19,878 nucleotides of DNA from DASROJ01 sp035646975 (GTDB lineage: Bacteria > Acidobacteriota > Polarisedimenticolia > JACPZX01 > DASXTC01), in assembly GCA_035646975.1 (NCBI GenBank), contig DASROJ010000028.1, positions 1 to 19,878 on the forward strand. Direction: 5' to 3'. A model generated the notes under the pieces. It saw only the letters and a list, made by a program, of their open reading frames with translations. It was not told the DNA's origin and did not search any database. Every line of letters starts with the position of its first letter. Position 1 is the first letter of the stretch. The position numbers were made by a program, and so were the translations under genes. Positions 14,008 through 19,878 of this stretch are shown here, in pieces.

Positions 14008-16006
14008 GATTGCGCCTCAGCGCCGCCCGCCAGGCATCATCGACCTGCTGCAGTGTCATGCCGAGAGCCTGAGGAAGCGCGCGTTGCAGGTCCATCGACG
14101 GATCGCGCAGGACAGAAAGCAGGCGCTGGAGCGACGCCCCGCCCCCCGGTCCTGAGCCGACGTCATGCGCTGCCATCGCCACCACCGCGAGAAGCGCCTC
14201 GTCCCGCATGTCGAGATACGCCTCTGGGTCGTTCCAGGAGCGTTCCATCAGCTCGCCGAGACGTGTCAGTGGAGGAAGCCCCGGCGCCGCCAGTCGACGC
14301 GTGAGACCCGCCCGGTCCACCACCGCGGTCTCTCCTTCCACGTAGCGCGCGATTCCCTCGCTGACCCATCGGGGGGCGCCGCCGCCCGACAGCCGTTCCA
14401 CCGCGTGGTGAGCCAGCTCATGTGTCAGCACCGAGACCCACTCGAGAACGGTTTGCGCGGGGGTTTCGAAGAAGCTCACCTGTCCCGCGGTGTAGTTCCC
14501 TTTGACCAGGCCACCCACCCGGTACCCCGCGCGCTCGCGCAGCGCGCGACGGTTCGGGTAAAGCGTGACGCGAAGCGATCCCTGGAGCGAGTCGGCTCCC
14601 AGCAACGCCGACACCCGCAGCCACGCGGCCCGCAGCGCCGTTTCGAGATCGGCGGCCGCCCCGTCGCGATAGTAGACCAGCTCGACGCCGGCACCGGCCA
14701 ATTCGAGATGCCGCCGCCTTTCGGTGGGACTCCCCGTGTCGGCCACGCCGTGAATCCTTTCCGCCAGACCGGGAGTGGCCCCCCCGACCGACTCGAGCCG
14801 ACGATAGTATCGAAGCGCCTTGTCATAATCCCCCACGTTGGCGTAGATGTCTCCCAGCGCGAGCAGATCGGCCGCGCGGGCCGGGTTGGCCGACAACGCC
14901 TTTTCGTGGCCGCTCACGGCCTGCTGGAACGCAGCCTGGCGCGTCCGGGCTGTCTGCCGGAAATCACGGCAGGTGCGGTCCCACTCGGGGCTGACGCCGC
15001 ACACCGGGCCGAGCAATGGCTCGACTTTCTCGAACGCCGCATGGTTCACCGCGTCGACCGCCAGGTTGTACAGCGCCACAGCGCGGTTGTCGCGCGTTTC
15101 GGCCAGCGCCCGGCGGCGCGTCTCGGCATCTTCATCCCGGGATGAGGAAGCGGCCGGTGAGCTCAGCCTCGCTTCGGCTTCGCCCAGCAACAGCGATGCT
15201 TCTTCGTAGCGACGCGCTGCCAGCAGCTGTCTGGCGAGATCGATGCGCGTCCAGGGCGACGAGGGATCCAGCGTGAGCGCCTGACGGAGCAGACGCTCGG
15301 CCTCGGCGGCCGCCTCCAGCGAGCTGTCGATCTCCCCCGCCCGCTTTTTCACATCGGCCAGACGAGCCATCACTCCGGCAAGGTCCCGGCTTCTCCGGGC
15401 GGAGCCGGGATCCCGCCTCAGTGCGTCCGACAGGGCCTCCGCCGCGGCCGCAAGCCGCGCCGGATCGGTCCCGGCCGCGGCCAGGAGAATCCGTCCCCGC
15501 CCCGCCGATACCTCCGCCAGCGATTGCTGATCGATGCCGGGTGTCTGTTCGATGAGGGAATACGCCTCCAGCGCGCGTGGCGCCTGACCCGTGACGGCAA
15601 GGTATGCGGTCACCGACAGCGCTCCTTTCAGCAGCCCGTCGCGGAAGGCCGCATCCTTCAGACGCGGCGTCATCCGCTGGAGACGCAGGCACTCCATGAA
15701 GCTATCCAGAGCCCGCGCTGCGTCGCCGGCGTTGTTGAAGCGGACACCGAGGTTGTACTGATGCAACGCGAGAAAGTCGACGAGCTCTTCTTTGACGGGG
15801 GCTTCGTGGGCCAGCATCTCGCGGGCCGAACGGAAACTCTCCGACGCCGCCTGCAGCTCGCCGGCCTCCATCTGGCGCTGTCCAAGCAGGCACAGATCGC
15901 GCGCCGTCGGCTCCTGCGCTCTGTCCGGCTCGATGGCACACAGCATCAGGAGCATGAAAAGCAGGGTGCGCACGATGCGCTCGCGGTGAGCCGGTTTCCT
16001 TCCCAT
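13988..16006 (-). CDS. Secreted TPR protein with C-terminal zinc metallopeptidase-like (Peptidase_MA) domain
   Basis: A 672-residue protein. Residues 1-31 look like a signal peptide (GRKPAHRERIVR, then TLLFMLLMLCAIE, DRAQ). The middle (about 33-405) is helical with TPR-type repeats, clearest at AADLLALGDIYANVGDYDKALRYYRRL split near 378-404. The C-terminal part contains LTHELAHHAVE (HExxH at 529-533) and WVSEGIARYVEG (Glu550), the zinc and catalytic pattern of gluzincin peptidases of the Peptidase_MA type. Both motifs are intact, so activity is plausible; substrates are unknown. ATG 16006 is chosen for the signal peptide; there is no strong ribosome-binding site. It diverges from the SGNH gene with 58 bases between starts, and converges on the aminotransferase with a 20-base overlap. 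Confidence 0.85.
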   Translation of the reverse strand: MGRKPAHRERIVRTLLFMLLMLCAIEPDRAQEPTARDLCLLGQRQMEAGELQAASESFRSAREMLAHEAPVKEELVDFLALHQYNLGVRFNNAGDAARALDSFMECLRLQRMTPRLKDAAFRDGLLKGALSVTAYLAVTGQAPRALEAYSLIEQTPGIDQQSLAEVSAGRGRILLAAAGTDPARLAAAAEALSDALRRDPGSARRSRDLAGVMARLADVKKRAGEIDSSLEAAAEAERLLRQALTLDPSSPWTRIDLARQLLAARRYEEASLLLGEAEARLSSPAASSSRDEDAETRRRALAETRDNRAVALYNLAVDAVNHAAFEKVEPLLGPVCGVSPEWDRTCRDFRQTARTRQAAFQQAVSGHEKALSANPARAADLLALGDIYANVGDYDKALRYYRRLESVGGATPGLAERIHGVADTGSPTERRRHLELAGAGVELVYYRDGAAADLETALRAAWLRVSALLGADSLQGSLRVTLYPNRRALRERAGYRVGGLVKGNYTAGQVSFFETPAQTVLEWVSVLTHELAHHAVERLSGGGAPRWVSEGIARYVEGETAVVDRAGLTRRLAAPGLPPLTRLGELMERSWNDPEAYLDMRDEALLAVVAMAAHDVGSGPGGGASLQRLLSVLRDPSMDLQRALPQALGMTLQQVDDAWRAALRRNLSEQAP

Positions 16007-16064
16007 CACAGCGTCGATCTGCAATACTGCCCCGTCATTTTCCGCCGTGTCGCCGGAGGGACGA

Positions 16065-17186
16065 TTGGGATCTTCGCGCGTCGATCTCCTGAAAAATATC
16101 GCCCTCTCGCTGGTCTCCACTCTCGTCCTGCTTTTTCTCATCGAGATGGTGCTGCGCGTCACCGAGGTGGTCCCGGTCCGGACGCTCGAGTACGCCACGC
16201 CGGCGCTCTGGAACGTCAATCCCGGACCCTTGTTTCCCGGCCAGAGCTTCACCGATCGTTTCAAACGCAGTCTCCCGTTCAGGGTGACAGTCGACAACCT
16301 CGGGTTCCGCGGCGTGAAGAATATACAGTTCCAGAAGGCCCCGGGGACGCTGCGTGTCCTCTGCCTGGGCGACTCGTATACCTTCGGCGCCTATGTGGAC
16401 GACGGCGAGACGTGGCCGGCGCAGCTCGAGACGATTCTGCGCGAAGACAGACCCGAACGACCCGTCGAGGTGATCAACGCGGGGATCAGCGGATTCACCA
16501 TCCTCGACGAGCTGCAGTTCTTCAAGGAACACGGAGAGAGCCTCAAGCCCGATGTCGTCGTGGTCGGCTTCGTCCTCAACGATCTGGCCGACCTCACCCG
16601 GCGCGTCTCGTCGCGCGAGATGCTCAAGATCGCCTCGGTGGAAGGCTCGCGGCCTCCACTCGGGCCGGTGAAGGCCCGGCTCAGACAGACGGCCATCTAC
16701 AACGCCATGTTCATGATGAAGGCATGGCTGCGAAAGACCACCGGCAACGACCCGACGATCCAGGAGGTCGATATCCGGCATCTGCTCAAACCGGTCTACG
16801 ATCAGGAAACGCTCGATCTGTTCGACCGGTACCGGGGCCACCTCGCGGAGCTGAAGTCGATTCTCGACCGGGACGGCACCCCGCTGGTGCTGATGATATT
16901 CCCCTACTGGGAGCAGGTCAGTCGGAACGCCACCGACCAGGCGCAGCAGAGGCTGATCGCGATGGCGAAGGAGCTGAACATTCCCACGCTCGATCTGCTG
17001 CCGTCATACAGGCAGTACGACCCTCGCGGACGCAAGTTCTTCCACATGCCGTGGGATCATCACCCCTCCGCCCGCGGCTACAGAAGAGCGGCTCGCGAGC
17101 TGGCGGCCACCGTCGAGCCGCTGCTCTTTGTTGATACCAGACCTGCGGGTGCCAGACCTGCGGGAGCCGCAGCCCCGGCGCACTGA
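16065..17186 (+). CDS. Membrane-anchored SGNH/GDSL-family hydrolase
   Basis: A 373-residue protein with an N-terminal hydrophobic helix (about 10-31) and a periplasm-facing SGNH hydrolase domain. Blocks are CLGDSYTFG (Ser104), INAGISGFT (Gly140 region), VGFVLNDLAD (Asn172) and MPWDHHPSARGYR (Asp331, His333). All four catalytic positions are kept. Relatives remove or transfer acetyl groups on glycans or lipids. The start is taken as TTG 16065, four bases after GGAGGG; GTG 16047 is in frame but lacks a site. The C-terminus carries a small in-frame duplication (CCAGACCTGCGGG at 17137 and 17152, giving RPAGARPAGA). It faces a second SGNH gene, six bases away. A link to O-acetylation of the locus polymer is only a suggestion. 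Confidence 0.87.
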   Translation: MGSSRVDLLKNIALSLVSTLVLLFLIEMVLRVTEVVPVRTLEYATPALWNVNPGPLFPGQSFTDRFKRSLPFRVTVDNLGFRGVKNIQFQKAPGTLRVLCLGDSYTFGAYVDDGETWPAQLETILREDRPERPVEVINAGISGFTILDELQFFKEHGESLKPDVVVVGFVLNDLADLTRRVSSREMLKIASVEGSRPPLGPVKARLRQTAIYNAMFMMKAWLRKTTGNDPTIQEVDIRHLLKPVYDQETLDLFDRYRGHLAELKSILDRDGTPLVLMIFPYWEQVSRNATDQAQQRLIAMAKELNIPTLDLLPSYRQYDPRGRKFFHMPWDHHPSARGYRRAARELAATVEPLLFVDTRPAGARPAGAAAPAH

Positions 17187-17192
17187 ACGGCA

Positions 17193-18341
17193 TCAGGGAA
17201 GCTGGTTGGCCGCCAGGAACCCCGCCACGGACCGCGCCGCCAGCTCATGCCCCTCGCGCGTCCAGTGCAGGTCGTACGGGTAGTAGTACTTCTCGCGGTC
17301 CTGGTTTTCGAAGGCTTCCAGCAGGTCGTCGCAGGGCGTCGTCGTCCTCCGGCACCAGTCGAGCACCATGTCCTGCGGCTTGCGACGTGACATCGCCTGA
17401 CCCGCCGCACCGGACCATTCCAGCCAGTCGTGGAACTCCTTGTCCGAGATCTGGAACGGGGCTGGAACCAGGATGACCGCAAGCCGGGCGCCGCGCGCCG
17501 CGACGTCGCGCTTCAGCTCGTCAAGCGTTCTGTAGGCCTTTTCCCAGTCCTGGACGACGCCCGGCGACGCGTCGTCGCGGAACACCGAAAGGTAGTACGG
17601 CTCGGCGTTGCCCTTCTCTTCGGTCCGGGCGGCGGAGCCTCGATGAGCCATCAGGTTCTCCATATGGCGCCGAACGAGCACGTAGAGCAGCGAGTGGCTG
17701 TTCAGGAACGACGAAACCGCCCCGCGGACTCCGTGGGGCGCCTGCTCGCGGTCGCGCGCAACCATCTGGGCAGTCCTCTGGAAGGAGATCGGCAATCCGT
17801 CGGGCCCATCCGTCTCGTCCAGCTCGCGCGCGCGCGCCAGGTCGTTGATGAAGAATCCCAGCAGGACGAGGTCCGGCTCGAACTGGTATCCCCGATCCTT
17901 GAAGTAGAGATACTCCTGACCGAGGCTGTAGCCCGGAATCCCGGCGTTGATCACGTCCACTCCGGGCAGCTGGCCGGCGAGCTGGCGCGGAAGACTCTCC
18001 TGCATCCTCACCCCCTGGCCGAACATGAAGGAATCGCCCAGCACGAGTATCCGTCGCTGACCCGGCGGCTTGCGCAGTGGATGCTCGATATCACGCAGTC
18101 CCTGGGAGTTGATGGTCGCCCTGGAGGTGTAGGCCTTCCCCGTGACCAGGATCTGGGTGGCGCCGGGCTGCAGGCTGAACCCGACCGGGGGATCGATGAT
18201 CTTGAAAATCTGTCCTGCGGCGAGCCACTCCCCGCCCCGGAGCAGCCGATGGGCGGCGAACCTGAGGATCGCTTCGCCGAAAACCAGCGTCACCAGGCAG
18301 GACACCATGACCAGGGCTGCGTTTCGCAGGGCGTTTCGCAT
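17193..18341 (-). CDS. Second membrane-anchored SGNH/GDSL-family hydrolase
   Basis: A 382-residue protein with an N-terminal helix (about 7-29) and an SGNH domain: LVLGDSFMFGQG (Ser104), INAGIPGYSLGQEY (Gly134), LGFFINDLAR (Asn166) and YDLHWTREGHELAA (Asp357, His359). The layout matches that of the convergent neighbour, including Ser at position 104, but the sequences between blocks differ a lot, so these are paralogues or relatives and not a recent duplication. A segment before the GDS block (INSQGLRD) is typical of AlgX/AlgJ-like and other extracytoplasmic SGNH proteins. ATG 18341 has only a weak GGGCGG site. Substrate unknown. Confidence 0.87.
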   Translation of the reverse strand: MRNALRNAALVMVSCLVTLVFGEAILRFAAHRLLRGGEWLAAGQIFKIIDPPVGFSLQPGATQILVTGKAYTSRATINSQGLRDIEHPLRKPPGQRRILVLGDSFMFGQGVRMQESLPRQLAGQLPGVDVINAGIPGYSLGQEYLYFKDRGYQFEPDLVLLGFFINDLARARELDETDGPDGLPISFQRTAQMVARDREQAPHGVRGAVSSFLNSHSLLYVLVRRHMENLMAHRGSAARTEEKGNAEPYYLSVFRDDASPGVVQDWEKAYRTLDELKRDVAARGARLAVILVPAPFQISDKEFHDWLEWSGAAGQAMSRRKPQDMVLDWCRRTTTPCDDLLEAFENQDREKYYYPYDLHWTREGHELAARSVAGFLAANQLP

Positions 18342-18432
18342 GATCCGCCCAGTCTAGTCCGAGACGAAAAGAAATGCGCCAGGAGACGCCGGGTGTGGTA
18401 CATCCGTACCGTGGCTGCGCTCCCGACCAGTC

Positions 18433-18447
18433 GTCATACAGGATGAC
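18433..18447. repeat. Short inverted repeat in the divergent gap
   Basis: GTCAT-ACAGG-ATGAC is a perfect 5-base inverted repeat in the 160-base gap between the second SGNH gene (starting 18341, minus) and the small plus-strand gene (starting 18502). It may be a regulator site. I saw no strong sigma70 promoter in this gap on either strand. Confidence 0.3.
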
Positions 18448-18501
18448 AAATCAACTCACACGCATCGGGGGCATTCCCCTACGCCACGACGAGGAGCCGT
18501 G

Positions 18502-18705
18502 ATGAACGAAGCCGATCGATTCCGTGGGATCAAGCTGTTGTTCGGTACGCTCGACGACCTGGGACAGACGCGGAAGAAAGCCTATACAGACTGGGTGACG
18601 GCGAAGATCGATGCGGCCGAGTTCTCCCGCTTGATGAACGAGAATCTCCGCCGCACGCGCGAAGCGGCCGACGCGCTCGAAGAGCTGATCGCGCGTCGCG
18701 GATGA
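18502..18705 (+). CDS. Small helical hypothetical protein
   Basis: A 67-residue protein (MNEADRFRGIKLLFGTLDDL...). A GAGGAG ribosome-binding site (18491-18496) lies five bases before the ATG at 18502, which decides against the GTG at 18499. The protein is strongly charged and predicted to be mostly helical, with heptad-like spacing in LMNENLRRTREAADALEELI. I do not recognise a family. No signal peptide or membrane segment is present, so it should be cytoplasmic. The good ribosome-binding site and coding-like composition support it as a real gene. Confidence 0.6.
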   Translation: MNEADRFRGIKLLFGTLDDLGQTRKKAYTDWVTAKIDAAEFSRLMNENLRRTREAADALEELIARRG

Positions 18706-18790
18706 GGATCTGGAGCCACTGAAGGATTTCCCTGCGTGCCGCGGCGTGACTGGAAGGCAGGCCTGGGGATCGGAGTCAGGGCATACGCCA

Positions 18791-18817
18791 GGTCGAGCGC
18801 GGCGAAGCGCGCGGACC
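18791..18817. terminator. GC-rich stem-loop between convergent genes (possible terminator)
   Basis: GGTC (18791-18794) pairs with GACC (18814-18817), and GCGC with GCGC inside around a GGCGAA loop. It lies in the 170-base gap between the small plus-strand gene and the PDZ gene, which end facing each other. No T-run follows immediately on either strand; TTTTCTCT occurs only later at 18858. It is therefore a possible bidirectional stop signal but not a typical intrinsic terminator. Confidence 0.3.
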
Positions 18818-18875
18818 CGTCGGTGGGGAGGAGATCTCGACCGAACGGGCCCGCGCCTTTTCTCTGTATCCCGTC

Positions 18876-19878
18876 TCAGATGTCGAAGACGTTACTGGCC
18901 CTCACGGTGGACCGGCCGCCCTGGATCTCGTGGCGAATCTGCTCCTTGATCTTCCGGCTCTGCTCGCGGAGCTGTTCCTGCATTATTTTCATTTCCTGGC
19001 CGTGCTCTTTCATCTGCTCGTGAACCTGGCGCATGGCTTCATGAGCCTGCTCCATCGCGCGTTCGATGGTGCGCTGCAGCTCCTGCTTGTCCTTCTCGGA
19101 AAGGCCGATCCAGTCACGGTTCGTCCCCGGAAGCAGGGCGCCACGACGCCCGGATGGACCCGGTCTCCGGGCCACCTTTATCTTCATCGTGCGCTCCGAG
19201 CCGTTGCGGATGACCTGCACGGAGACCTCGTCGCCGGCGTCGTGATCGCTCAACGCCGATCCGATGTCTCCCGTGTCCTCGATCGACTCATCGCCCACGC
19301 CCACGATGACATCGCCAGCGCGCATCCCCGCCTCGTCGGCAGGAGATCCCTCGACGACCTGGTTCACCAGGACGCCCTTGTCGCGCGGCGCCTTCATGGC
19401 TTCGCGCAAAGCCTCGCTCATCTGCAGGATTTCAACGCCGAGGTAGTTCCGCGACCCGCCCATCATGCCCATGTGACCCATTGGTCCAATGTGTCTCATG
19501 TGCCCGTCGGGCCCCATGATGATCACCTTCTCGCGGTCGCCATCATCGCCATTTTCACCGCGGTCACCGGAGTCATGATGGTCACCATGCCGGTGGATCT
19601 CCTCGCCTTCCTCATCGTTGTCGTCGCCGCTCTCGTCGTCATCGTTCATCTCGATCTCATGATCGGGTGTCCGCAGCCTGAATTCTCTCCGCGGCTCGGG
19701 GCGCTCACCCAGCGTCACCGACAGCGTCTTTTCGCTACCATCGCGCTCAACCCTCACCCGGACCCGATCCCCGGGGCTCATGGAGCGCATCGTCCTGAGA
19801 ATGTCGTTCGCGTACCGGATCTCCTTGCCGTCGATCTCGACGATCCGATCCCCTCGTTTCAGTCCGGCCTCTTCGGCG
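18876..19878 (-). CDS. PDZ-repeat protein with acidic/His/Met-rich linker (5' part outside window)
   Basis: The last 333 codons of a longer gene. The visible part starts inside one PDZ domain (AEEAGLKRGDRIVEIDGKEI, ending about residue 60), followed by a linker of about 70 residues (about 72-142) very rich in Asp, Glu, His, Gly and then Met (e.g. EIHRHGDHHDSGDRGENGDD). A second PDZ domain runs about 143-238 (NYLGVEILQM, SPADEAGMRAGDVIVGVGDE). The C-terminus is a long charged helix rich in Gln, Glu, Met and His (about 255-320), likely coiled coil. PDZ pairs occur in HtrA/DegP-type proteases, but no protease domain is visible here; it may lie upstream. The linker looks able to bind metal ions, which is inference. 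The window edge cuts the 5' end. Confidence 0.85.
   Translation of the reverse strand, partial: AEEAGLKRGDRIVEIDGKEIRYANDILRTMRSMSPGDRVRVRVERDGSEKTLSVTLGERPEPRREFRLRTPDHEIEMNDDDESGDDNDEEGEEIHRHGDHHDSGDRGENGDDGDREKVIIMGPDGHMRHIGPMGHMGMMGGSRNYLGVEILQMSEALREAMKAPRDKGVLVNQVVEGSPADEAGMRAGDVIVGVGDESIEDTGDIGSALSDHDAGDEVSVQVIRNGSERTMKIKVARRPGPSGRRGALLPGTNRDWIGLSEKDKQELQRTIERAMEQAHEAMRQVHEQMKEHGQEMKIMQEQLREQSRKIKEQIRHEIQGGRSTVRASNVFDI

Overview
The window is high-GC bacterial DNA with no rRNA, tRNA, insertion sequence or CRISPR array that I could recognise. Outer-membrane beta-barrels, a Wza-type export protein and a Wzz-type co-polymerase show a diderm (Gram-negative type) cell. GC content, gene style and the DPN-rich outer-membrane protein fit an Acidobacteriota-like or related environmental lineage, but that placement is a guess.

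About the first 11.7 kb is one exopolysaccharide / O-antigen-type locus on the minus strand, read from high to low coordinates. It begins with a CapD/FlaA1-type membrane nucleotide-sugar dehydratase (11688-9797), which carries a single-base frameshift. A second promoter lies at 9714-9742. It is followed by export protein (Wza/SLBB type), outer-membrane beta-barrel, Wzz/GumC co-polymerase, CpsD-type BY-kinase, NusG paralogue, a small excisionase-type HTH protein, a metallophosphoesterase-like membrane protein, an O-antigen ligase/polymerase, an ExoA-like glycosyltransferase, and a DegT/DnrJ aminotransferase cut by the window edge. Most genes overlap by 1 or 4 bases (ATGA, TTGA or TGATG junctions), so translational coupling is likely. 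The one clear break inside the downstream operon is the gap between the NusG paralogue and the HTH gene, which holds three tandem 19-bp repeats with internal dyad symmetry. Three near-consensus sigma70-type promoters on this strand can be read directly: TTGACG-17-TATATC (9714-9742), TTGACG-17-TATATA (11973-12001) and TTGACA-16-TATAAT (12790-12817).

From 12.2 to 18.7 kb the genes are mixed in strand: a small outer-membrane beta-barrel (minus), a class I aminotransferase (plus, apparently leaderless), a secreted TPR plus zinc-peptidase protein (minus), two convergent membrane-anchored SGNH hydrolases, and a 67-residue helical hypothetical protein. The right edge holds the 3' part of a PDZ-repeat protein with an unusual acidic/His/Met-rich linker and a charged C-terminal helix.

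The most interesting points are a metallophosphoesterase homologue that lost most of its metal and catalytic histidines and gained a jelly-roll-like insert; the 19-bp repeat array between a NusG paralogue and a small DNA-binding protein; the frameshifted CapD gene whose two halves happen to meet at an ATGA junction; and a long structured leader in front of CapD.
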